From contig JAGPXD010000003.1 in assembly GCA_020746995.1 (NCBI GenBank), positions 1-64,000 on the forward strand: a DNA stretch of 64,000 bases, read 5' to 3'. A program made the translations under genes and the position numbers. The stretch is from Plectosphaerella cucumerina (Eukaryota; Ascomycota; Sordariomycetes; Glomerellales; Plectosphaerellaceae). The stretch's first letter is position 1, and each line of letters starts with the position of its first letter. Under the pieces are notes generated by a model that was not told the DNA's origin, did not search any database, and saw nothing but the letters and a program-made list of their open reading frames with translations. Shown in pieces: positions 54,201 through 63,592 of the stretch.

Positions 54201-57200
54201 AGCCTCTCCGCGGGGAAGGAGATCCAGGGCATCAAGGCCTTGCTGAAGGGTCGCGACTGAGTTCTCGTCGTTGATATCCACGTTGCATTGAGATCCGCCA
54301 AGAACGCCTTCGTGAGTTGCAAGGAATTCCAGAACCTGTGCTCGGTGGCTCGTAACGACGCGGCTACTGACTCGTCCGAGCCACAGACCAATCAGGTAGG
54401 GGCTGATTTGCACATCCTGTTCAGGGAATTCAAACCCTGGGGTCCGGAACATTTGGTAGTCGTGCCTTTCAGCCATGGGAACTGCTGCGAAGTCGGCCGC
54501 AGTCATTTCGACGACGTGGACGCCAGCCTTGGAGGCCGATTGACCGACCCGGTGAAGGACGAGGATGTGGTTGGGCGTGACGACCAGATCTTCTTGGCCG
54601 CCGTCCATCTTGATGCGATAGAGACGATCGCTGCCGCTGACAATGTTGAAAGCGCGGCGCGGCCCACCGTCCGGACCGAGAAGAAGATCACCCTCTTTGA
54701 CATCCTGAACAGCGACCTTCGTGCCATCATGTCGGAGAAGGCAAGTATCGAATTTTAGGCAGGCCTTTTCCCAGAACAAGCCTTCCCAGGACGGGAAACC
54801 GGTTGCCTTGAAGAGGGTATGCTCCAGGATAGTTTCCACGCCGCCTAGGGCCTGGATGACATCGGTGCGGTAGGCGTTCAGGTTCCACAATTTGCCGTCA
54901 TGGCGCTGAGACGTCCACCAGAAGGGGTTGTTCTTCATCAGCTGGTAGAGCTTGAACTCGGCTCTCGTGCGGAATCCCTTGTCGAAACTGAGCGTGCTTC
55001 GGTCTTTCTGGAACAGGGTGTTGATGCGAGGAAGGCCGCGGTCCCAACTGTCCTCAAGATCTTCCAAGGTGAGGCGACGGTTCTGTTGGTTGGCCTCCAT
55101 GCGCTTCTGAGAGTACTCGGTCCAGACGCGCTGCGAGTCAATGAACTCGGACTCCCAGGGGACAATGTACCGGAAGATGTTCGGGATGAGCGTCTCTTCG
55201 TCGTGGGTCATGCCAGCTCTGTAGTGGGTGACACCGGTGTCAGTCTGCTTGGACCAGCGCTTGTCGCTTGCCGGGATGAGAATGTGTGATCCAGAGATCA
55301 TGCCAAGGCCACCGAGCTCCTTAGGAGTGTAGAACACGGCGGGGGGGAAGCGGGATGGCATCTTCGAGTTCAGGCCGATCTTGACTCGGGTCTGAATCTT
55401 GGTCTCGCACTTGACAATCGTGTCGAGCAGTTCAATGGTGGAAACGGCAGCTTCGCGGTAGTACGTGAAGAGGGCGATCAGCGCTGTGTTCCACTTGTTG
55501 GCAATTTTGGTGAAAGTGGTGGAACCCGAGGACATCAAGATCTGTCGAATGCGGTTGTTAAACTTCTGAATGTCATCTTCGGTGACCTGAAGGAATGCGT
55601 GCGCGGTGCGCTCTTTTGTCGTGTTGTCAACCAGGGACCAGACGCTGTCCTTGACCGGGAACTCGTCATTCTGGTTCCTGCACTTGGGCAGTATGCGGAC
55701 CTCGAAACCGCACATGGAGAAGAGCAGGTTCGGGTTGTCGCGGCTGTAAACGCTGGCAAAGCTGTCGTCCCATTCGATGGTGGTGATGGAGCGCGGAAGT
55801 CGGTTCTTCAGATCCCAGAACACCGCCCTTCCCAGGTTCACATCGTGCCTCATGAGGCGCATGCGAGAGTCCCTGGGCCAGCACTTCTTGCTCTTGTAGC
55901 CGATGACGTTCTCAAAGTTGGGGTCTGGCTGCTCGGTGAGGAAACGTTGGATGAGATCCCGAGATTCGTCGGCGGTGAAGCGCAAGAACACCCAGATCTT
56001 GTCGATGTATCGGGTGTACAGCCGGATGGGATGTCTCGACTCGGTTTCCTTGTCGCGGAATTGAAGGAAGTCGTTCGGGCTCCCAGGCGGCCCAGCAATC
56101 TCGCTGGCGCGCTGTGGGCCAAGCAGAAGCAGGTCCAGGACAAGACCATAGTACTGGAACACAAAGGCCGAGAACTGGAGGCCGCGAATCATGCCGTAGC
56201 TGTTGACGTGGTTCATGTCCTTGTACGTCAACTGGACATTGTTCTTCGCCGTGATGTAGTCTGCCAGATTGTGGTCCATGATAAGGCGAAGCAAGGAGTT
56301 GAGCAGCGTCAGTTCCACCTTCTCGTAAACCTTGGAGAGTTCCGTTTCCAGTATCACGTTGCACTCCCCGTTCTCTGACTCCCAGACCTTGTCCAGGTTG
56401 TTGATGCCCTGCGCCCACTTATAGACAAGCAACGGGGGGACTTCGGAATCTGAAGGTTTGATCCACGCGGGGAACAAATGTCTCTGATCGGCTTGGTACC
56501 AGAGATACTGATCCAAGTAGGCGTCGCTGATCTTTTCGATTGGCTCAATGTCGTACACGGGATTGATCGTGCTGTAGTTGTCGTTCATGTCGATACCCAC
56601 TTCCTTGAAAGCACGCTGCGTCAGGAGGAACCGCTTGATCCTCTCCAGGGTCGTGCCAGGGCTGTCGTATGCCTGTTCAATGAGGGCCAGCTCCTCACGC
56701 TGACTCTGGTTCAGCCGCCCCTTGACAGAGTAGGCCTCTCTGAGCCTCTCGAGAGCCAGGATGAGGATCTTGGTGTCGTGCTTGTAGGAGACGCTGGGGA
56801 AGGGAATGGGAGAGAACTTGCGGGACTCGAGCCAGTGGACTGTCGTCGTGTAGATTGCGACGGCTTCCTCTGAGGAGACATACGGTCCATCCTTCATGTG
56901 GTTGTGCTGACGCTCCTGCTCCGACTTCAACCACAGCCTCGTCAGCCGTCCGACGTTCTTCTTTGCCACGGTCTTGTCGACAGTGGCTCCGCGACGGATG
57001 CGCTCGCGATTGTAGTGGGCTACAGATATCCACCAGTCTGCCTTGGCCTTGACGTATCGCAGGATGATGTTTTCGATGGGTGCCGGAAGCCCAGGGACCT
57101 TCCAGGGAATGTTGCTCTTCCAGCACCTCCAAGCCTCGGACAGATGCTGAAGGACTGTGTTGACCTTGTTCTGCTTGATGCCCTCAGGCATCATGTCCAT

Positions 57201-59381
57201 CAAGTCTGCCATGACGGAAGCGCGAAGCTCCAGATCAAAGTGAGACTCGACACGCTGCTTCGTGACCGTCTTGGCGACTCCCTTGCTGTGGCGCCCCTCA
57301 AATTGCCGAGAGAGGAGGTTTCCAAGCCATCGCTCAAGGAGGGGGATGATTCCCCTCATGAAGAACAGCCAAACACGCCAGGCGGGAGCCCAGAAGCCGC
57401 AGCCAGGACCTTTGCCAACGGGTGCCGAGTTGAAGCGGTAGTAAATGAGGTGCTTCAAATCCTTGCAGGACCGAATCTGGTGCATGAGCTTGTACTTGTA
57501 ACGATACATGCCGGTCAGCTGACCAACGTGGTTAAAGGCGTAGAGAATGCCATCCGCAAGCTGGAAGGGATCGATGTTGCCGAGGCGGTACTGCACTTGG
57601 GCGTCGACAATGAGCTTGGTCAGTCGCAGGATTTCACGCATCAGGTGGAATGCGTTGCCGAAGCGCGACTTCTTCCGCTCCTTTGTGGTCAGCGTCTTGA
57701 CAGGCTTCAGGTTGAAGTTGTAGTCGAGATGCAGGTATGTCAAGTTCTTGCGATGGATCAATAGATTCAGCATGTTGAAACCTTGACGGCAGACCTGCAG
57801 ACCTGCCTCAACCCAGTCGATCGTCGTCTGTTGGAAGAACTTGGTCTGTTTCAGGCTCTTCATGAGGTTCTGCTTCTGGAGCGACTTGGGCTTCTTCCTG
57901 TGGACCTCGTTGAGAACATAGTTCTTCAGGAGCTTTTGGTATGAGACGCGGACTTTGACAGGCGGCTTGTCGGTGGGTGCGTGTTCCAAGTACCACTGCT
58001 TGATCAGCGGGACGTCTTGGGCTCGAACCATGCGTCCCGAACGCCGATCGAATGGGAATGGTGCCCACCACAATTCGATCGCCGAAGCAGTGTCGCCATT
58101 GTACAGGTCTTCGTCTCCGAGGAAGGGCTGCATGTCATTGGGGAGCTCGAACGCATCGTCTTCAGGCTCTTCGTTGTTCCCTGGGCCAAAAAGCTCGTCT
58201 TCGAGACTCGTGCTCAGATTTTTGGGCGCAACAGCTCGTGATGAGATGGGGTGCAATCTCAGGCCGAAATGGAAGGCTGGCAGGTCTGGGTTGTCGGAGC
58301 GCTCAAAGACAATTTGGGGGTGCGAGTGCCAGGCCAGATGTACGCTTCGTGGCAGCGAGTTGTAGAGGTATGGATACGCTACTCGGTACTCGGTTCGGAC
58401 TGGGTTGCGGAAAATGATGCGGTCTATGGCGTTGAACTCGCCAAAGTCTTCGTCGTTGGGGTCGATGTCTTTGTACAGGGGCTCGAAGCGGGGGCCGCCG
58501 GGGAGAGCGACGTTCAGCGCCTTGCCGGTCAGGAAGCTGTTGAGGTCGAAGAGGTGGAAGTAGTTGTTGTCGACAACATCTGAGATGAGTGGCCGACTGA
58601 GACGGAACAGTGTTGCCATCTGCTGTAGGTTGAGATTCCACTTCCTGTAGCCGGGTCCATTGACATGGCTGGTATCGGAGAGTGCTCTGTGATCATAAAA
58701 CCACTCGAACACTGCTTCGTCCTCCTCTTCATTGAGCTCCATCTGAATGGGCTCCGCTGGCTCTACATCTTCCAGGTTCTCTGACCACGACAGTGGTGGC
58801 TCTTCGTCGTCGAAAGGAGGGAACCGCATGCGCTTGAACAGGCGTCGATCTGCCTTCTCCTTCCTCATGAAGGTCCACATCATGGCCCACTGCGCAAAAA
58901 AGACCGGCTCAATGACGCGGGGAACCTCGTTGACCAGGGTCAAACAACCGTTGACATGGTAGAGGACTTTGACCTCCCTAGCTGATTCCCATGGCATGGG
59001 CATGTTTTCAAGGAGCTTCAGTACCGCGTGAGGCATGAACTTCAGGGCGCCGAGGTAGCTGCGTTTGTCGCTGGTGTACTTCTTCTGGGAGACATCGCCA
59101 ATGTCCTTGACAATCTTGCGCAAGTGCTCAGGAGGCATGTCCGCCTTCTGTGTCTGAACGAAGCCGGCCTTGCGCTTTTCGCCGAATCGATTGCGTTGGT
59201 CCCGCAGCCATTCCTTCTTCTTCTGCGCGAACTTGGCAATCTGAGGATCGGTAGGAGGTCGGTATCCCGGAGGGGGAGGTGCCGGGGCACTCGGGGGCGG
59301 AGGCGCCGCGGACGACGGCGGCGGAGGCGGCGGAGGAGGAGGGCCCCATCCGGGGGGAGGGGGAGGAGGTATCCCAGACAT
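51246..59381 (-). CDS. PRP8: Pre-mRNA splicing factor Prp8 with in-frame intein
   Basis: A single 8.1-kb exon encodes 2711 residues. Removing the 341-residue intein (residues 1541-1881) leaves 2370, the usual fungal Prp8 size. The N-terminus is proline-rich (GIPPPPPPGWG), followed by the Prp8 N-terminal region, the RT-like, endonuclease-like and RNase H-like domains, and the C-terminal Jab1/MPN domain (LGVIHTMSGSELPYMSAMD). Prp8 is the core protein of the U5 snRNP and cradles the spliceosome active site. The intein sits between LFWEKA and SGFEESMKFKKL, so a Ser is the first downstream residue. The ATG at 59379-59381 starts the known MSGIPPPPP sequence. It is divergent from NIP1, 636 bp away. 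Confidence 0.98.
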   Translation of the reverse strand: MSGIPPPPPPGWGPPPPPPPPPSSAAPPPPSAPAPPPPGYRPPTDPQIAKFAQKKKEWLRDQRNRFGEKRKAGFVQTQKADMPPEHLRKIVKDIGDVSQKKYTSDKRSYLGALKFMPHAVLKLLENMPMPWESAREVKVLYHVNGCLTLVNEVPRVIEPVFFAQWAMMWTFMRKEKADRRLFKRMRFPPFDDEEPPLSWSENLEDVEPAEPIQMELNEEEDEAVFEWFYDHRALSDTSHVNGPGYRKWNLNLQQMATLFRLSRPLISDVVDNNYFHLFDLNSFLTGKALNVALPGGPRFEPLYKDIDPNDEDFGEFNAIDRIIFRNPVRTEYRVAYPYLYNSLPRSVHLAWHSHPQIVFERSDNPDLPAFHFGLRLHPISSRAVAPKNLSTSLEDELFGPGNNEEPEDDAFELPNDMQPFLGDEDLYNGDTASAIELWWAPFPFDRRSGRMVRAQDVPLIKQWYLEHAPTDKPPVKVRVSYQKLLKNYVLNEVHRKKPKSLQKQNLMKSLKQTKFFQQTTIDWVEAGLQVCRQGFNMLNLLIHRKNLTYLHLDYNFNLKPVKTLTTKERKKSRFGNAFHLMREILRLTKLIVDAQVQYRLGNIDPFQLADGILYAFNHVGQLTGMYRYKYKLMHQIRSCKDLKHLIYYRFNSAPVGKGPGCGFWAPAWRVWLFFMRGIIPLLERWLGNLLSRQFEGRHSKGVAKTVTKQRVESHFDLELRASVMADLMDMMPEGIKQNKVNTVLQHLSEAWRCWKSNIPWKVPGLPAPIENIILRYVKAKADWWISVAHYNRERIRRGATVDKTVAKKNVGRLTRLWLKSEQERQHNHMKDGPYVSSEEAVAIYTTTVHWLESRKFSPIPFPSVSYKHDTKILILALERLREAYSVKGRLNQSQREELALIEQAYDSPGTTLERIKRFLLTQRAFKEVGIDMNDNYSTINPVYDIEPIEKISDAYLDQYLWYQADQRHLFPAWIKPSDSEVPPLLVYKWAQGINNLDKVWESENGECNVILETELSKVYEKVELTLLNSLLRLIMDHNLADYITAKNNVQLTYKDMNHVNSYGMIRGLQFSAFVFQYYGLVLDLLLLGPQRASEIAGPPGSPNDFLQFRDKETESRHPIRLYTRYIDKIWVFLRFTADESRDLIQRFLTEQPDPNFENVIGYKSKKCWPRDSRMRLMRHDVNLGRAVFWDLKNRLPRSITTIEWDDSFASVYSRDNPNLLFSMCGFEVRILPKCRNQNDEFPVKDSVWSLVDNTTKERTAHAFLQVTEDDIQKFNNRIRQILMSSGSTTFTKIANKWNTALIALFTYYREAAVSTIELLDTIVKCETKIQTRVKIGLNSKMPSRFPPAVFYTPKELGGLGMISGSHILIPASDKRWSKQTDTGVTHYRAGMTHDEETLIPNIFRYIVPWESEFIDSQRVWTEYSQKRMEANQQNRRLTLEDLEDSWDRGLPRINTLFQKDRSTLSFDKGFRTRAEFKLYQLMKNNPFWWTSQRHDGKLWNLNAYRTDVIQALGGVETILEHTLFKATGFPSWEGLFWEKACLKFDTCLLRHDGTKVAVQDVKEGDLLLGPDGGPRRAFNIVSGSDRLYRIKMDGGQEDLVVTPNHILVLHRVGQSASKAGVHVVEMTAADFAAVPMAERHDYQMFRTPGFEFPEQDVQISPYLIGLWLGRVSSRVVTSHRAQVLEFLATHEGVLGGSQCNVDINDENSVATLQQGLDALDLLPRGEADGRCDHKGIPSLYAQNSRAIRLGVLAGLLDQRGCWNSAENSVDLAQGDCSPCDMLWSIVALARSLGFGADVLPRASPEVCYSAQSPNVTAHISGNLAEIPCLLLRAEANGDATPTSHSFKIMDIHLEPTATEWAGFRVDGDQLYLRHDHLVLHNSGFEESMKFKKLTNAQRSGLNQIPNRRFTLWWSPTINRANVYVGFQVQLDLTGIFLHGKIPTLKISLIQIFRAHLWQKIHESVVMDLCQVFDQELESLGIETVQKETIHPRKSYKMNSSCADILLFASHKWNVTRPSMLFDTKDVIEPTTTTKFWVDVQLRYGDYDSHDIERYTRAKYLDYTTDSASIYPSATGLMVGIDLAYNLYSAYGMYFPGLKVLIQQAMAKVMKANPALYVLRERIRKGLQLYASENTQEFLNSQNYSELFSNQTQLFIDDTNVYRVTIHKTFEGNLTTKPINGAIFIFNPRTGQLFLKIIHTSVWAGQKRLGQLAKWKTAEEVAALIRSLPVEEQPKQLIVTRKGLLDPLEVHLLDFPNISIRASELQLPFQAAMKVEKLGDMILRATEPQMVLFNLYDEWLKSLSSYTAFSRLILILRALHVNPDKTKLILRPDKTVITQEHHIWPSLSDEDWIKVEVQLRDLILNDYGKKNNVNVSSLTSSEVRDIILGMEISAPSMQRQQAAEIEQQQQEQQQLTAVTTKTQNIHGEEIVVTTTSQFEQQTFASKTEWRTRAIATSNLRTKSNNIYVSSVDNDSDDITYVMPNNILKRFITIADLRVQVAGYLYGTSVPDNDQIKEIKCIVMIPQIGGLRNVQLPQQLPQHEFLENMEPLGVIHTMSGSELPYMSAMDVTDHAKLLDAHETWDKNDTVSVSVAFTPGSVSLSAWGLTPQGYKWGAENKDTGSDQPQGFTTSMGTKRKLLLSPRFKGFFLVPENGKWNYSFMGSAFAGLEKKPIHVKLDTPQSFYSDQHRPIHFHSFAELEDIWVDRDDSFA
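53739..54761 (-). mobile_element. PRP8 intein with degenerate homing endonuclease
   Basis: The 341-residue intein starts with Cys1 (CLKFDTCLLRHDG) and ends in LYLRHDHLVLHN, with penultimate His and final Asn, followed by Ser. Block B has T62-PN-H65 (VVTPNHILVLH), so the splicing residues are intact and self-excision should work. Between the splicing blocks lies a LAGLIDADG endonuclease remnant (about 110-300). Motif 1 reads PYLIGLWLGRV, with Arg130 where LGDG has Asp. Motif 2 reads LGVLAGLLDQRGC, with Arg219 instead of the catalytic Asp. The region is also shorter than in full-length PRP8 inteins. It is therefore probably splicing-competent but unable to home. The insertion point matches the classical PRP8 site of Cryptococcus and Aspergillus inteins. 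Confidence 0.95.
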
Positions 59382-60017
59382 TTCGAAGATGCCGGATGTC
59401 TTGTGGGATGGGTGGTGGCGTATGAGGGGACGAGGTCGTTCAGTCGCGACAGCGACGACCGCGACGCGTTTGACCAGACAGTATTAGCACCCGCCCTGAA
59501 GGTACGCGCAGGGAACGATGGGAAATCCGGGTTTCGGAGTGGATGAAAAGTGAAAGAGCAGCCACGCGACAATACTTGCGATGGCTGTCGCGTTGAATGA
59601 GTTGTGATTGGAAGGGGGGGTCTGCGGGAGGTTGGCCACCCTGAGACGAGCTTGGGTACGCAAAAAAATCCGAAGCTAATGATGGCTCAATGGAATCCTT
59701 ACGAGTAGTTCGGGCGGCCTGACTGGAGGCCATCACGTGATACTGGGAGCCTGGTGGATCCCATCTGCCTGCCTGACCTTTGCCACTTGCCAATGAGGGG
59801 TGACTGCCATGAACCGGGTGGCAGCAACTGTCCAGCTCCCCTTCTGTCATTCGCCTACCCGCCCCATCAGAAAACCCCCCACAGATGATTTTGCAAAATC
59901 TGTAATATTTCCCAGAGTTGCCCCTCACCACTCAACCACCAACCATCGACGCAACCTTTGCCGGCCCTTGCCCGACTCGATAACCGGACAAATTATCGCG
60001 AGGCCACGAAAGCAAAC
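59382..60017. other. Divergent promoter PRP8/NIP1
   Basis: These 636 bp separate two essential divergently transcribed genes and contain both leaders. No additional gene or conserved site was recognised. Confidence 0.6.
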
Positions 60018-62734
60018 ATGTCCAAGTTCTTCCGTGGCGGCGACGACAGCTCGACCGACTCGTCCTCCGACGAGGAGGAGCTCTACTCCGAGGAGGAGGA
60101 GGAGCAGGGCGAGAAGCAGCAGGTCCGCGACTCCGACGACTCCGACGAAGACGACAGCGACGAGGATGAGGATGACTCCGAAGACGACTCCTCCGATGAC
60201 GATGGTGCCCAAAAGGGTGCCAAGCGCTTCCTCCGCGATGTCTCCTCCGACAGCGAAGACAGCGATGACGATGAGCGCGTCAAGGTCAAGAGCGCCAAAG
60301 ACAAGCGCCACGAGGAGGTCGAGGCGACCATCAAGCTCATCGAGAACGGCGAGAAGAACGGCGACTGGGCCACCATCTCTACTGGTACAGACCATGCCTC
60401 TCGGCAATACGACGCCAAGTGCTGACCACGTGCTACAGAGTTCGACAAGCTGAACCGTCAGGTTGCAAAGATCCAGGAGACCGGAAAGACACCAAAGTCC
60501 TACATCAAGACGATTGCCGAGCTGGAGGACTACATGAACGAGGCGGTCGCCAAGCAGAAGGTCACGCCCAAGAAGATGAACGCTCTCGCCGCCAAGGGCC
60601 TGAACGCCGTCAAGCAGAAGATCAAGAAGATCAACAAGGACCACCAGACGCAAGTCGACGCCTACCGCAAGAACAACGACGCTTTCATGGAGTCCGACGA
60701 GGAAGAGGAGACTGTTTCCAAGCCCAAGAAGACGACGCGCGTTACCATCGAGGACATCGCGCAGCCCGTTGTTGACGACGACGAGGGCTTCGCGACTGTC
60801 GGCAAGGGCGGCCGTGCTCTGCAATTCACGCCCGAGAGCATCTTCAAGCACCTGCGCATCATCATGGAGTCTCGTGGCAAGAAGAACACCGACAGGCAGG
60901 AGCAGATCAAGGTTATGGAGAAGCTCAATGAGATCGCCAACACTCCTTACCAGAAGATCCGCGTCCTGCTGACGATCGTGTCGACTCGTTTCGACCTCGG
61001 CTCGGGCGGCGCCAGCTCGATGCCTCTGGAGCACTGGAAGGCCGCCGAGAAGGAGCTCACCTCTCTCTTCGACGAGCTCGACAAGAACCCCGAGTACGTT
61101 GTCGTTGAGAACGCTGAGGAGTGGGACGACGACGAGAAGCCCCCTGCGCTGGAGGCTGGCCAGAAGTACATTAAGGTTCCTGGCAGCATGGTGTCGTACG
61201 TCGAGCGCCTGGACGACGAGCTCACCCGGTCTCTTCAAACGATCGATCCCCACACCTCCGAGTACATTGAGCGACTCACCGACGAGGGAGCCCTCTACAA
61301 CACAATCCTGCGGGGCCTCGTCTACTATGAACGCCTGCATAAGGATGAGGACCTTGCCATCCCCCAGGAGAGCATCAACCGGATCATCACGAGGCGTCTG
61401 GACCACGTCTACTTCAAGGTCAGCCTAATAACGCACCCCCTACCTGGATCTCACCTGCTAACCAGACGCAGCCTGCGCAAGTCGTCAAGATCCTCGAGGA
61501 CAACGCATGGAAGGCCGCTCCCGCCCAGGCCCAGTCCCTCATCACACCTCGCACTGAGTCGGCGGATGCTGCCGCCCTCGTCAACACTCTGTGCAACTAC
61601 CTGTTCAGCAACGCTGAGGGCATCCTGCGGGCCCGCGCCATGCTTTGCCAGGTGTACTTCCTGGCGCTGCACAACGACTACTACAAGGCAAGGGACATGA
61701 TGCTCATGTCTCACCTGCAGGAGAACATTCCCAACTTCGACGTTCTCTCACAGATCCTGTACAACCGAACACTCGTGCAGGTTGGCCTCTGTGCCTTCCG
61801 CAAGGGTCTCGTCTACGACGCCCAAAACACTCTGCAGGAGATTTGCGGCAGCGGTCGCCAGAAGGAGCTGCTCGCTCAGGGCGTCATGATCCAGAGGTTC
61901 AGCCAGGTCTCTCCCGAGCAGGAGAGGCTCGAGAAGCAGCGCCAGCTGCCTTTCCACATGCACATCAACCTGGAGCTGCTCGAGTGTGTGTACCTTACCT
62001 GCAGCATGCTTCTGGAGATTCCCCTGCTGGCGCAGACCGGCTCTTCGCCCGACATCAAGAAGCGCAACATCAGCAAGACTTACCGTCGCATGCTCGAGTA
62101 CCACGAGCGCCAGATCTTCACTGGCCCTCCCGAGAACACTCGGGACCACGTCATGCAGGCCTCCAAGGCTCTTGCCGCCGGTGACTGGAAGAAGTCGATC
62201 CACTTCATTCACAGCATCAAGATCTGGGAGCTCATGCCGAGTGCCGAGGATATCAAGTCGATGCTGTCCAAGCAGATCCAGGAAGAGGGCCTGAGGACAT
62301 ACCTTTTCACATACGCTCCCTTCTACGACACCCTCGCTGTGGAGACGCTGAGCGATATGTTCGAGCTCGAGGCTGCCAAGGTGCTGGCGGTCATCAGCAA
62401 GATGATCAGCCACGAGGAGCTCGCAGCTTCGCTGGACCAGGTCACATCCACAGTCATCTTCCGCAAGGGCGTCGAGCTCAGCCGCCTTCAGAGTCTCGCA
62501 CTTGCCATGTCCGACAGGGCCAGCCAGCTCATCGAGACAAACGAGAGGACGCTGGAGACACGCACGCAAGGCTCGTCCAATGCCTTTGAGAGGCAAGGCG
62601 GTCGCGGCGGACGTGGCGGTGGTCGCGGTGGCAACCGGGGTAGGGGCGGTGCCAGGGCGGGCGGCAACACGCAACGACAGGCAGGCGGCACACAGTTCAC
62701 CGGTGGCGCGCTGGGCGCTGCGGTGAGGGGTTGA
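60018..62734 (+). CDS. NIP1: Translation initiation factor eIF3 subunit c
   Basis: Exons 60018-60384, 60439-61418 and 61466-62734 encode 871 residues. Intron 1 has a GTACAG donor and GCTACAG acceptor; intron 2 has GTCAGC, TGCTAAC and ACCAG. Phases are 1 and 0. The N-terminus is extremely acidic (Asp/Glu/Ser runs) and in yeast this part binds eIF5 and eIF1. The helical core has motifs ALYNTILRGLVYYERLHKDE, HINLELLECVYLTCSMLLEI and the PCI region (YAPFYDTLAVETLSDMFELE). The tail is an RGG-type Gly/Arg stretch (GGRGGRGGGRGGNRGRGG). It is a core subunit of eIF3, which recruits the initiator complex to the 40S subunit. Introns 54 and 47 nt long are typical for the window. Confidence 0.96.
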
Positions 62735-63592
62735 TGGGGGACAGTGATCGTCGGTCGGCGTCTGTTTTGTCGTTTTCTCATGCGTTACTGCATCAGGGTC
62801 ATGTCGCTCGGTCAAAAAGCATCGGGCGCGCTGAGGGACAGGGGACAGGATGAAGGTCCCTTCATGTCAGGTATCTCAGGTAGCTTCTCGGAATGGAAGC
62901 TTATAGAATGCACGCCTGGCTAATAGCATGTATGAATATACGATGGCGAGGCGTTTCTACCGCGCGGCAAATGATCAAGACGGAAGTTTCTGCTCCTGCA
63001 CTGCAAAGCCAAGTTATCTGCTCCATTTCCGCCGAGGCGCCCAGCAGCCAACTTGGAAGCCAGGGCTCTGCCGCGCGGTGCGAGTTGCCGCGCGGTGTAC
63101 TTTCATGGGTGGGTGGGGTGGGTGTTAAGCCAATCGGAGACTTAGCATTACTCGCCCAAACTGAGAACCACATCCTTCCAGTCTGCTCCCGCCACATCTC
63201 ATCCAGATGCTCCTGACTGGACCTAGGTAGTCCCGTGAAGAAGATCGAATCTAAAAGAAGTCCGGGGGGCGCATCCTAATTTACAGCTATTGACTTTTCC
63301 TCATGTTGCTAAAATAGCTGTACATTCTGCCACAGGCATCCCCAGAGACGTATCTTCGAGTAGCCGTGGCTTTCGCACATTCTGAACACCCATGCCATTT
63401 GTGGGACGAGCGATCAACACCGTCGGGTTTTCAATCAAGAACATCAGTATTCGCCACGATTTCCTCAGTTCCTGCGCGCAACTCACAGCCGGGGCATCAC
63501 AGAGCATCGTCCGACTATCTGGTCGCGGAATTCGAAGATCGTCCTATCATTCACGATATCATCCTCCGTTCGCTGGAGTGACCACCAAACTC
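62735..63592. other. Intergenic: NIP1 3' flank and hemerythrin-like promoter
   Basis: These 858 bp have no recognisable gene. ACCTAGGT at 63221-63228 is the same palindromic core seen upstream of MIC10. No RNA gene was found. Confidence 0.55.

Noticed and set aside
59925..61406. 493-codon open frame antisense to NIP1
   Set aside because: It mirrors the strongly biased codon use of NIP1, is Leu/Val-rich without domains and starts at a non-conserved position. NIP1 itself is certain.
61748..62815. 355-codon frame antisense to the NIP1 last exon
   Set aside because: Its content follows the NIP1 codon pattern and shows no independent features.
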